64,000 nucleotides of DNA from Adiantum capillus-veneris. Lineage: Eukaryota; Streptophyta; Polypodiopsida; Polypodiales; Pteridaceae. The position numbers were made by a program, and so were the translations under genes. Numbering within the stretch: the first letter of the stretch is position 1; every line of letters begins with the position of its first letter. Under the pieces are notes generated by a model. That model worked only from the letters and a program-made list of their open reading frames with translations, was not told the DNA's origin and did no database searches. Location of the stretch: contig CM043970.1 in the NCBI GenBank assembly GCA_014529385.2, positions 48,749,279-48,813,278 on the forward strand, written 5' to 3'. This document shows positions 54,501 through 64,000 of the stretch, piece after piece.

Positions 54501-56389
54501 GCTAGGCATCTCACTTGTGTGGAGTTCTTGCTCTCTCTATAGCATTACGAGTGTCTATGGCATCACAGTTTTGGGGTACGACCCAGCGAGTGCTTACTAA
54601 ATCACCCCATACGCATTGAGGATCACAGTTTGATCTATTCACGTTATACTTTCAAGGAAAGACTTCCGTAATCTAGGACGATAGCATAAAAATTCAACTT
54701 TTCAAGTTGATTCTCATCATTCTGTACACGGTTAACTAGGTTGGTTACCCCGTTACCTACTAGTTGAGCAGTTTCTACAAAGGCTCTTACCAAGGAGTTT
54801 GACTACGTAGATTCTACCCAACGGGTTTGGATTGTGAAGGCAACACCCAGGGTTACTAGTGCAATGTTGCTTTCTTTTTTAACAAGGGGTAGATGTACTC
54901 CTGTGAAATTGAATACGGGTAAGTGAACTTTCAGTTCAATCCCTAGGGCCATGCCAAGGGCATGTCGAAACAAGTATTTTGGGCCATAGTGTCCAAAGTA
55001 CATTATGCTGTTACGAACCTACTTGTAGGGTTCAATTTGGCACATGTTGTCACAAGGGATACAACATGGTCTAGGAACTCAAGGAGTTCGGTTTAGCCGT
55101 GTGGAGCAAGATAATGAGGGTCCCTCTCACTCCTGTCGTAGAGTGTTGCAGTTACCTCCACACACAAGTACATTTTGTACTTGAAGGATGTTCTTTTTTA
55201 CACATCCTTACATGAGACATATTCCACATGCGGAGAATATGAGTCTCTGGAATGACACTGGCGCCATTATTTCAATTATGTGTCACGACAAAGTCCCGAG
55301 GTGCTGGTCAAATCTGTTTTCTACACCATTTTCAGCACAATGTATCAAGAGCAATTTCAGTGGCCAAAAAATTATCGGATACTTAGGATAACTTGTTCAA
55401 AACTACAAGCACTGCTAAACACCATTACAGATGGTTGTTTATACATATAGCAAGGCTATAAGTGGTTAATGAAAAAGTTTCATTGTCTGTACCTAGAAGT
55501 GATCAATGTTTCACCTTCTATTGCCATTCAGACGTTTCAACAAGGCTTGCAAAAGATTGCAACTGAAAGTATTTAGTTTCTCTTCCGAACTATCTACATT
55601 CCTTTTTAATGTGTGCTAGGTGCATCACATTTGCCATAAGTATTGGCAAGGACCACCATGGATATACAGGTTCGGATCTGTTTTTTGCTAAATGCATGCA
55701 CACTAGGTGTTATGGGCCCTAGTGTTTAGCAAAGGCTGATTTTGAACAGCATGCATATTCCTTGAGTTGTTACTTATGAAGTATTTTGCACTCTATGCGC
55801 AGTATCTCTATGAGATTACTTTTAGGTCTACTAATCCCCAATAGAGGTCATGGATCGGTGTTGGTTATTCCAAACATTGTTGATTCCTCAACAATGTTAT
55901 ACGCTACTGTGATTTCCCGTTTACCAGTCGTCTGGGAAGACTGTATGTAAACCGTGGGGGAAACACACCTCAGTAGTTTCAGTATCCAAGGGGATTGACA
56001 GATTACAAAGTGTAATCTTGGGCTAAAGGATATGCAAAGTACGTACATTAGCACCAATCAATTAAATTCATAAGCATTTACTGCTCTTTTTGGAGTTTAC
56101 TTACTATCAATTAATGCATGTTGCGACTAGGTAGTCTCTTCATGTATAACTCAGGTTCTCAACCTTGAACACTGGTTAGGGTGGGGTTGTTTACTGATGA
56201 TGAAAATTGGGACCAAGTCAAGGACTTAAAATCGGCTGATGAGTTATGTCAGCAAGTTACCTTCATGGAAAGTGACAAGAGGTACTCTTTTTGGTACACC
56301 TGTGTTGTGATAAACTCCTTTACCATGCTGATGAGCGTTCTAAATGGAGTCTACACACTACGTTTGGATAGGAACCGGTACCATCAAAT
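51585..56389. other. Decayed repeat region without recognisable genes
   Basis: About 4.8 kb with only short frames; no catalytic or binding motif found on either strand. Part of it (about 52850-53460) is repeated in inverse orientation at 62080-62700. It may be the degraded interior of the element whose LTR is at 51339, but I cannot show that. Confidence 0.45.
52850..53460 (+). repeat. Diverged inverted repeat, left copy
   Basis: Shares blocks with the reverse complement of 62080-62700: GAAGCACGAC, CTATGCTATGAGCA, GCAGGTTA, GGCTATGAGCC and TTTCCATGTTTACA in the same order. The reading frames are not conserved between copies. Confidence 0.7.
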
Positions 56390-56480
56390 GGTTACAAATG
56401 GACAACAATGTAGAAAATCAAGATGTTACTCTTGGTTTCATTGAACCTCCTACTGAACCGGGTTCCCCTCAAATGAACCG
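56390..56480 (+). pseudogene. Possible chromovirus pol end (weak)
   Basis: NVENQDVTLGFIEPPTEPG resembles NVIDQQVLVDYIEPPTLPH near the V1 chromodomain. The match is short and other integrase motifs are not visible upstream. Confidence 0.3.
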
Positions 56481-56504
56481 TTGGATCCATGTGGGATGTG
56501 ACGG

Positions 56505-56835
56505 TGTCGGGGGATATGGGTTCGCGAGGTGAGCCGGTCAGCACCGGCGGGCTGCTTGCTGTGGGAAATAAGAGAGACAAGACGCACGGCACAAGGCAAA
56601 ATATTCTGTCAACACCTTAAATACTTAAAACTCGACAATCTAAATGGTTTAAACTGCTAATGATTAGCTGAAGTGGAATTCGATTACAAATGTGTGCCAT
56701 TAACGGCACTGATGGAGTTAGGAGAGTTTAATGCTCTCGAATTAGATCAAGACTGTAAAATTTCCACTTATGCTCGCCATTAGAGTCTTTATAAGCTGAT
56801 TAGGAGGTAAGTATCCGACAAAATCCCCTGCTTGA
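56505..56835 (-). repeat. LTR end fragment of the non-autonomous family
   Basis: Begins TGTCGGGGGATATGGGTTCGC and matches the reverse complement of the 5' LTR end (about 43445-43776) and of the matching part of the 3' LTR, in minus orientation. No PBS lies beside it, so it is a broken solo or 3' LTR. Confidence 0.85.
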
Positions 56836-57015
56836 AGATTCTCCCTTCGATTATGCTTCATTGGACTTGACAGGTTGGACTTTGTCATCCAAGGTGATAA
56901 ATGGAATACATAAACATCACCACATGCAAAAAAAATTCTGTCAGGTATGGGAAACCAATCTGATAGATTCAATGTGTATGATTGTATATATAATACTTAG
57001 AACATAGATAAGGAA

Positions 57016-57181
57016 ATTGAGGAAATGGGAACAGGGACAGAAACAGAAACGATAGCATGGGATGCTACCTTGGATTTGGTTGCGTGGGTCCTTAGACAAT
57101 TGAGGAAATGGGAACAGGGACAGAAACAGAAACGACGGCATGGGATGCTACCTTGGATTTGGTTGCGTGGGTCCTTAGACA
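57016..57181 (+). repeat. Tandem duplication, period 83 bp
   Basis: ATTGAGGAAATGGGAACAGG at 57016 and at 57099, ending CCTTAGACAA in both. The two units are nearly identical, so this is a young duplication. Confidence 0.9.
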
Positions 57182-57658
57182 AGTCTAATACAACCTAGGG
57201 TCCAATTTTTCACCTTATTTTGTTTGATCTCATTGCTGATTGGAGTAGGACACATAATCGTGAAAAAATTCTATTCTTGCAGTGTTTGAGGAGGAATGGC
57301 GATGTGAAGCATAAACCAGGCTGGTAAAACGATTGCTTAAATTGTTTTCAAGCAGGCTCTCGAATAATCACTTCTCTTACAATTTGTTTCATATTCCATC
57401 CTTATCCTCAAAATATGCCCCTGGAAACCGGATACAGTTGAGGCAACCTCAATGAGACACCTTCGGTTTCACTTTTTTCATCCGTCATGTGTTTTTGCAC
57501 TTCATCTCTGCATTCCATGCTGTCGGTTTTTTTGGAACTGGCCTATTGTTATTTCAATAAGCAATAAGATGCACGTTTCATGTTTGCCAAGCACTTTTGA
57601 CGCCTGTTTTCTTGATGTAGGTTGGAGTTTTTGAGATTCAGTTTGCAGGCACTACAGG
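57182..57658. other. Unassigned sequence
   Basis: About 480 bp with short frames only and no recognisable signal. Confidence 0.4.

Positions 57659-57751
<93 letters not shown>
57659..57751 (+). repeat. (CT)n microsatellite
   Basis: About 93 bp of CT with a single interruption near the start; the longest in the window. The Arg/Glu-rich minus-strand ORFs over it are translated repeat. Confidence 0.95.
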
Positions 57752-57756
<5 letters not shown>

Positions 57757-57843
57757 TTTCAGAGATTTTGAAAAATTTCAAAAATTTCAAAAATTTTCTG
57801 AGTTCTGTTGTGTGACACAAAGGCTAGGGGGTTAGTGCAACAA

Positions 57844-57874
57844 GGGGGGGGGGGGGGGGGGGGAGGGGGGGGGG
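57844..57874 (+). repeat. Poly-G tract
   Basis: 20 G, one A, then 10 G. It could form quadruplex structures and is prone to sequencing error. Confidence 0.85.
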
Positions 57875-58037
57875 CGACGGGAGGGGAAGGGCGCGAGAGA
57901 GAACTATGATGGGGGTCAATGAGCCAATGCACACGAGAGCTTGGAGAGTGGGCAATAAGAAAAGTGGAAGCAAGGGGGAAATCTCAAAGGAAAGGGCACT
58001 CATCCTTCGTTTCCCCTCCATGTAAGCGAAGGACTTT

Positions 58038-58200
58038 TTGAAGAAGAGACCAAGTCTTAAGAAGACGGGCATTTTTCTTGGAGATGACCTCACTCTCTCG
58101 CAAATTGCTCATATGCAACAGGTAATGCTGGATATTAGAGCGGCAAGGGAAAAAGGTAAGATTGCTTTTTACCGAGATGGAAGGGTGGTGATATTCAAGG
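58038..58200 (+). pseudogene. LINE ORF1-like C-terminal fragment
   Basis: SLKKTGIFLGDDLTLSQIAH and AAREKGKIAFYRDGRVVIF resemble the C-terminal block of ORF1-type proteins linked to LINEs (IF-(N/D)-DLT, then REKGK...DGR). The frame then runs into GTAC-rich DNA. Its position upstream of a LINE endonuclease on the same strand supports it, but the block is short. Confidence 0.45.
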
Positions 58201-58207
58201 TGGTTCT

Positions 58208-58295
58208 AAATGTACTGTACGCGGCGGATCTCTACGTACTGTACGTTGTTCCGTACAGAAAATATTTTTATGTACGTAAAAATACGTACTCTTGT
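58208..58295. repeat. GTAC-rich segment
   Basis: At least seven GTAC tetramers in about 85 bp. A second cluster (58745-58782) has four more (CCGTACCGTACGG, GATCCGTACG). Confidence 0.85.
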
Positions 58296-58735
58296 AAAAA
58301 AACCTCAATTTACTGAACTTTCTAGGACATTTCCAATAAAAAACAAGATTACATGCATCAGCTTTTAGAGACATTTAAAGACATGTTTTACAAGATATCT
58401 ACATACTGTCATACTGTGTAACTATTGCAAGAGACTTTAGATGACATTGAACACTGAACACTGAACAGGCATTTCAAAGTTCAAATGAGATATGAAATAA
58501 CACACCAATACTAAAAACATCAAAGTACCATGGGTGATAGCCTGCAAGCTATAACAAAAGGCTCATCGTAGAGCGTACACGTCATAAATGAAACCATCCA
58601 ACTCAATAAGCAAGTCTATGTAGTAGAACTGAGTACCTAGCTAGCCCATGTGACATGGCTGATGGCCCATCCTCAAAAATCATCATCAGATGTCTTATCT
58701 CCCCAAATTTTTTTATTTTATTTTTTTGACTTGTA
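58296..58735. other. Unassigned AT-rich sequence
   Basis: No frame or motif seen; contains a short GAACACT repeat. Confidence 0.4.
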
Positions 58736-58851
58736 CAGATCGATCCGTACCGTACGGATCGGATCCGTACGTATGTACGAAAACAACCTTGGCACTGATA
58801 TTGAAGCGATGCTCTGCATGACGATGCGAGACCTACGGGACCACACTAAAG

Positions 58852-59270
58852 ATGGCAACATGGAATTGTAATGGGTCACTTCGTCTTGATGTAGGGGCAT
58901 TTGAGGACAGCTTTACGGGGAGAGCCATGCAGAGACACACCAGACATCGAGATAGCTTATGCCACATGTGACTGGATATAGGTGGGAGACTACTTGCCAA
59001 GCAATGATGAGATCACAGCACAGGGGTAGAGGACCAGGAGGAGTAGGAGTTCTATTTAGAGAGGAGTTACAGCCGCTTGTGCACATTGTTCAAAGAGATG
59101 ATCAGGCAAGATACATGTGGGTGAGATTGAGAACTGGGACGGATCGATTCTTGTACATTGCTATATCTTACTTTGCCCCTAGCACATCAGTGTATGCCAC
59201 ACCTAGAGGCCAATCCCCTTTCTCAATATTAGACAAAGCACACCCCTCCCCCAATGATTACCTCCCCTGA
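58852..59270 (+). pseudogene. LINE endonuclease (APE-type) fragment
   Basis: ATG 58852 opens MATWNCNGSLRLDVG, the N-terminal motif of APE-type LINE endonucleases. After a stop and shift, GRGPGGVGVLFREEL, ARYMWVRLRTGTDRFLYIAI and YFAPSTSVYA give the middle blocks. The C-terminal half of the nuclease and the start of RT are missing. It would nick the target DNA in target-primed reverse transcription. Confidence 0.75.
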
Positions 59271-60342
59271 TGTGTGGGGTCAGTATACAATATCATTATA
59301 TACGGTCCTTGGACAGACACCCCTTCCAGATCCTCTGGAGTCTTGCCCATCTACGAGTACCTTCGTTACCACTAAGATGGCAAAGATGGTCATTGACAAG
59401 ATGAGAACCAGGAGGGCATATGATCATGATGGTCTAGTAGCAGAGCACTTTATACATGCTAGAGATATGATGGCAGAGGTTCTTACAGCTCTGTTCAATT
59501 GTGTCATGTGTGAGGGTCTACCAGAGACTTGGAGACTGTCTACTATTGTGCCTATCTTCAAGGTAGGTGATCCTATGGAGCGTGGAAACTACGATACTAT
59601 TATGATTGGACACACATTGGCGCGGCTGTATGCATCTATCCTTGAGTAGCATTTGAGCAGATGGGTAGAGAGTAAGGGCATACGGGCAGCGGGACAAGCC
59701 GGTTTCCGGAGAGGCTTCTCCACTCTTGACCATATTCTAACACTCAGAGCCATCATTGAGGAGGGTAGGGCACATGAGAGACGGATTTATTGTAGCTTTG
59801 TGTATTTCCGCAAAGCATTTGACACGGTGCCCACAGCCAGATTGATGCGTAGATTGCAAGAGATGGGAGTGCCCAATGAGTTGACTTGGGGGATCATGGC
59901 TCTATACAGACCGGTGGTGGGATATGTACACACTATAGAGGGAATATCTGATTTAGTTCACTCCACTATTGGAGTGAAACAAGGCTGTTCATTGTCTCCT
60001 ACCCTATTTGGTATGTATATAGATGAGGTTTCTGATTACATTGACGGAGAGGGTGACAAAGGTGCACAGTTGGTAGGGACATGGATTCCATTGCTGTTAT
60101 ATGCTGATGTTATTGTATTGATCTCTGACTCACTAGAGGGTATGCAATGACATTTGGATGCACTACATAGCTTTGTGGAGGATAGTGGATTGTTTGTGAA
60201 CCTTGGTAAAACCAAGGTCATGGTGTTTAACACCACACCGCAGTGGATCAGGAGATCAGCACCTACATTCACTTATGGCCAGGAGACTATGGAGGACACA
60301 GATGCATACACTTATTGTCACAACGACGGAAGCGTAACTTAA
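59254..60342 (+). pseudogene. LINE reverse transcriptase, in-frame stops
   Basis: One frame with stops at 59647 (TAG) and 60148 (TGA). Motifs in order: WRLSTIVPIFKVGDP, QAGFRRGFSTLDHILTLRAI, CSFVYFRKAFDTVPTARLM (motif A with catalytic Asp), GVKQGCSLSPTLFGMYIDE (motif B) and LLLYADVIVLIS (motif C, YADV where YADD is normal), then FVEDSGLFVNLGKTKVMVF. The lost second Asp of motif C means it would be inactive even without the stops. Plant non-LTR element. Confidence 0.88.
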
Positions 60343-61577
60343 TACTTTTAAATGAAAATTAAATACTCACGAGAATGGAGAGCTGAGAGAAAAGCTTGAC
60401 ACATCATTGGGGACCATAAGATGGGTTGGTCCCCCCCCCCCATAAAGATAATTTCTTTATTACTAAGGGAGAATCTTTACAAGCACAGAAACGGAGCAAT
60501 CTCCCATCCTCTATTCGTTCTTGTTCTATTCTTACTACTAACTGTGAAAGTGTTCCCACTGTCTTTCTGAAAGTGTGAAAGATACCTAGAGATAAAGATT
60601 CCAGTTCCCTCCTTTGGATCCCCTGCTGAGATCGGTCTAGCAGCCTGACCAATATTCTAGCTCTTGTTTCCCTTGTACCTCCCCATATTAAATGATCAGT
60701 TTAACATGAGAAAATCATTTGGGAAAGTTAGGATATTAGTTTTTATGACAGAAGAGATAAAAGCTAAGGGAAGTCAATGGAATCATAAAACTTTGTTTGA
60801 GAATGGAGTGAGTTCTAGAATTTGTTTCAAAAATGGGAACACAACTGGATTCAATGTCTTTGGTCCAATCTCTTACTTGCTTCTATCCTTGCATCTTTCT
60901 TGTAAGCAAGACATGGTAGTAGTGCACATCATAACCTCCTATATAGTAGGAAAGACGTCTTTCCCTTGGTCTACCTAGGGTTGGCAAAAGGGCAAGTCCA
61001 ATAGTACAAAATGGGTAAGTCAACAAGTTTTCAAAGATGAAGGCCCATAACAACTACACTATGTAGTCATAAAACTTTTCATGTCTAAGAGTGGAGTTGT
61101 GAAAAGATTAGGGCTCATACTTTCCAATGTACCAGGAGAGCTTCAAGTTTCAAAGAGATGATTTGGCTTTCTTTTAATATCAATAATGTGATTGACCCTT
61201 CCATCTATGTTTCTCTCTAGATGCCCCACTTGCTTGCATCTCTACATATGTTTTGTGCTTAAGCATGATAATAGTCAATATCATCACCTAATCACGATAA
61301 TGCATAAGCAGCTTAGTACAATAAGGTGATACTATTTGTTCATGTACACTTACACATCATTTTCACTTTAAAATGTGATAGAAATGAAAGTAAAATAAGG
61401 CCACTCAGTGGCTTATTTCAATACGAGTTTTGGCCATTATCCTAAATTGAAGGACATGGTGTAAATTGAGGTTGTGACCTAGAGTCATGCATGTCATTGA
61501 TCTCTTTTTGCCTCTCTCCACAAATTACAAAATCATGTTCCTCTTCAAGAGAGAAGACTGTATGCAACCATTTACAT
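60343..61577. other. Unassigned sequence
   Basis: One 104-residue frame (60664-60978) that I do not recognise, and a C10 run at about 60430. No repeat relation seen. Confidence 0.4.
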
Positions 61578-61637
61578 GCTTAAGACTATTCCCTTACACA
61601 CAATCTTGCTTAAGACTATTCCCTTACACACAATCTA
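61578..61637 (+). repeat. Tandem duplication, period 30 bp
   Basis: GCTTAAGACTATTCCCTTAC at 61578 and 61608; two nearly identical units. Confidence 0.9.
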
Positions 61638-61964
61638 TAGCATACCAACCATTGGCTTAGCTTCTACTTACTTAAATATGAGATTGTACATTGAGGCAAT
61701 GTAGGAGAGATTCTTTTTGTATACACATTATGTCCATTCAAAAGTTGAGATAATGAGCATCATACCCTACTTGAGTGCTCAGCTTTAGATCACATCAAAT
61801 TTTCATTTCTTACATTTTAGCCTAGACCATGGCCTATATATTTTTATCTCCCAAAAACTTCATGGATTCAATTTGTTAGTTTCCACCATTATATCCATAG
61901 TCTTCAAGCATGCTACATATTGTATTTGATCCCATTGGTCAATCTAACCTTTAAGGATGATGAC

Positions 61965-61968
<4 letters not shown>

Positions 61969-62028
<60 letters not shown>
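61969..62028 (+). repeat. (CT)n microsatellite
   Basis: About 60 bp of CT. Confidence 0.95.
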
Positions 62029-62030
<2 letters not shown>

Positions 62031-62079
62031 CCTCGGGGGGTGCACTATGTAATCATGTTAATGTACCATGTGAGTTCAA

Positions 62080-62700
62080 GAGGAGCCTTTCTTCGTGTAA
62101 AATTATCAAAGTACTTTTCTTTGCACAACAACAATAGTTTCCAAGTAAAGGTGTAAACATGGAAAAACAAGAAAAACTTAAAATTGTCTAACCGATTCAT
62201 TGTTGTAACCAGTTGTTTCAGGAAAAACTTGCTCAAATATGGCTCATAGCCGATTTTGTGACGCGAGAGAGAGTTGGTGTAAGTATCATATACACCCCCT
62301 AAAATAACCTGCACCATATTGAGAAATTCCCCAAGGTTGTGTGCTCATAGCATACTTCAAACGTGGGAAGTCTCCATACAATATGCTGAAAGTGAGTCGT
62401 GCTTCACATAGATACGTCTGTGCTCATCGCCAACAAATGCTATTGTTGAAAGGTGTCATAGCAAAGAAAGTCGACCTTGTCAAAATTGACCTTGTCTAAT
62501 TGTAAATCTAATGAAAAAGCATAATAATACGTGCAAGTTATGCATCGAGAACTTGCTTGGCTCTATGAATGATAGCTGTGATCATTCATAGACGTCCAGG
62601 GCATACTATAGTTATCAAGCACATGCTCAATAAACAAAAAATCAAATGCGTACCTCATTAAGCACAGTTGCCAATGGATCTTACCAATGTAATAATTGAA
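62080..62700 (-). repeat. Diverged inverted repeat, right copy
   Basis: Reverse complement shares ordered blocks with 52850-53460. A minus-strand frame (62045-62317) exists here but has no counterpart in the other copy. Confidence 0.7.
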
Positions 62701-63420
62701 TGAATTGCAATCAAATACGTCAATGAGAAATTATTTCCCAGAGACTGTTGCTGAGTGCAATAACTGCGCTACTTCTTGCTGCCAAGGGCCTTGCCCAATT
62801 TGCAACCGAAGTGGAATCTTGTGAGAACTACAATGCTCTAGGTGGGTTACAAAAACCACATCCATGAGCATCTGTATACAAGCCTTGCTCCCATGGAATC
62901 TCATTGGATGTATCTAAAATACCTGTATGGCTAGGCAACCTTGCCTTGTTGGAGTGCCATAGTGAGACCGTGGTATGGGTTTGCCTTGCTAGAGCCTTGC
63001 TCCTTAGTCCAGATTGTGGCAACGACCACCTGTAGTGGATGGAATGAACTAACCATGGTCATACATTACCCATAGGTCTGCTTTCAGGTCACCATGGTTG
63101 AAGTTTACAGAATGGCATGCTCCTACATGAGAATCATAGACATAAAGCCATGAAAAATTGCAAGAACGAAAAGTCACAAATCTGAGAATCTAGCGGTGTT
63201 GGAATACTCGACAGAAGGCTGTGTTTGCAGTCTGAAGGCGATGTCCTTGCTGCCAATGCTTTGCGTGGCTTTCAAAGTGTTTGATCTCGTGAAATTTGCA
63301 TGGCTGGAAGCCTCACCTTGCTTGAATCCCAATCCTTGCCCAAGTAGAATCGACCTTGTCGATGGTGCCCTGAGTTCTAGCACAATCTTGTCTGCATTGG
63401 ATATGCCATGCAATCATGGC
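62701..63420. other. Unassigned sequence
   Basis: Short frames only; repeated GACCTTGTC/CTTGCC words. No recognisable domain. Confidence 0.4.
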
Positions 63421-63500
63421 TTATGGTAGGGGCTCCTAGGGGTTTCCCCTTGGGCACCCCATGGTGAGGCGGGCCCCTAGGGGTGTGCCCCTTGGCACCC
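63421..63500. repeat. GC-rich direct repeat with CCTAGGGG and CACCCCATG words
   Basis: CTCCTAGGGGTTTCCCCTTGG followed by GCACCCCATGG, then again CCCCTAGGGGTGTGCCCCTTGG with GCACCCCATGG. About 43 bp period; CCCCTAGGGG is palindromic. Confidence 0.8.
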
Positions 63501-63675
63501 CATGGGCACTCAAGTGGCGCAATAATTAAAACCAGCTCAATTTCAATTCTTAGTCCTACTCCAGTGCATTGTAGAAGATAATCAAGAGTAGGTCAAGGTA
63601 GAGGATTTGTACAAAGATATGCCAAGATGTCCTTAGTAGAAAAATACTCTAGTAAAACTTTAGCCTCAATAATCC

Positions 63676-63867
63676 TGAAGGAGTAAGAGCGGAAGTGCGA
63701 CGCGAGAGAGATTGCGAGAAGAAGAGCACGACGATATGGTGAACTCGCTCTCCTGTAATGTGTAGAGCATAGTGAGTTCTTATTAGGTTTTTACAAAAGA
63801 ATATGTGTACATACCTGGCGGCCCGCCCACTTACCTGGGCGACCACATTGGGCTTTATACCCCAACA
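63676..63867 (-). repeat. LTR of a third copia-type element (192 bp)
   Basis: TGAAGGAGTAAGAGC...ACCCCAACA on the plus strand, same ends as copia A and B but a different middle. It is the 3' LTR of a minus-strand element because a polypurine tract follows. Confidence 0.85.
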
Positions 63868-64000
63868 ACCTCCCACTTAAAGTCCAATGTGGTACTTTAA
63901 GTGTGAGAGAAGCTACTATACAAGCTAATATACAAGAGATGTAGGGAAGTGATGTACTACCCTACACCTAACTGCTTGCGAAAATGCACAAAGCTCTCTG
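63868..64000 (-). mobile_element. Third copia-type element, internal start (cut by window)
   Basis: ACCTCCCACTTAAAG, the conserved polypurine tract, then internal sequence that leaves the window. Probably a member of the A/B family; content unknown. Confidence 0.75.

Noticed and set aside
60664-60978. 104-residue ORF as a host gene
   Set aside because: No recognisable domain, no intron signals and no conserved neighbour; left as unassigned.
1-64000. CRISPR arrays, bacterial operons, rRNA or tRNA genes
   Set aside because: No spaced identical repeats, no bacterial gene layout and no recognisable RNA gene were seen on either strand.

Overview
The window is a transposon graveyard from a large plant-type nuclear genome. 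I see no intact host gene, rRNA, tRNA or CRISPR array. Evidence for a plant is the mix of Ty3/gypsy (including a chromodomain-type element with an initiator-Met-like primer site), Ty1/copia, a plant-type LINE and long CT/GA microsatellites. A Penelope-like element with no visible endonuclease and a gypsy lineage whose Gag/Pol recall fungal elements suggest a non-seed plant such as a fern or lycophyte, but the sequence does not prove this.

Layout. 1-21550 is a head-to-tail array, all on the minus strand, of three copies of one gypsy family (called G1 here) separated by single shared LTRs of about 2.29 kb. Copy 1 runs off the left edge. Copy 2 has lost its protease. Copy 3 is the most complete. 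The LTR between copies 1 and 2 is partly replaced by a foreign gag fragment and an AAACG-rich repeat (5431-6845). 22006-22650 is one arm of a 645 bp inverted repeat whose partner is 50014-50661.

22651-41008 holds two Penelope-like (PLE) copies in the same orientation. PLE-A (5'-truncated) is split by a complete 5905 bp chromovirus (V1, 22933-28837, perfect AATCT target duplication). PLE-B is split by two internally deleted copia elements (31171-34964 and 36400-40161, the second with a perfect CCTCC duplication). PLE-B ends where a minus-strand chromovirus LTR (V2) begins.

41233-49190 is a 7.96 kb LTR element on the plus strand. Its LTR ends, primer-binding site and polypurine tract match G1, but it has no pol. 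It carries one 753-codon frame with a weakly Gag-like N terminus, a tandem 30-residue repeat and an unrecognised C-terminal region, interrupted only by two in-frame TAG codons. It is probably mobilised in trans by G1 and is the most interesting object here.

49191-64000 is mostly decayed repeat: an intron-containing gene fragment, a V2-type LTR, a pair of diverged inverted repeats (about 52.8-53.5 and 62.1-62.7 kb), an LTR fragment of the 41-49 kb family, a broken LINE (58038-60342) and, at the right edge, the LTR of a third copia element. Apart from the relatively open G1 copy-3 gag, the main frame of the 41-49 kb element and the copia gag-PR frames, every coding region carries stops, frameshifts or deletions. 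All assignments come from reading the sequence; no database search was run.
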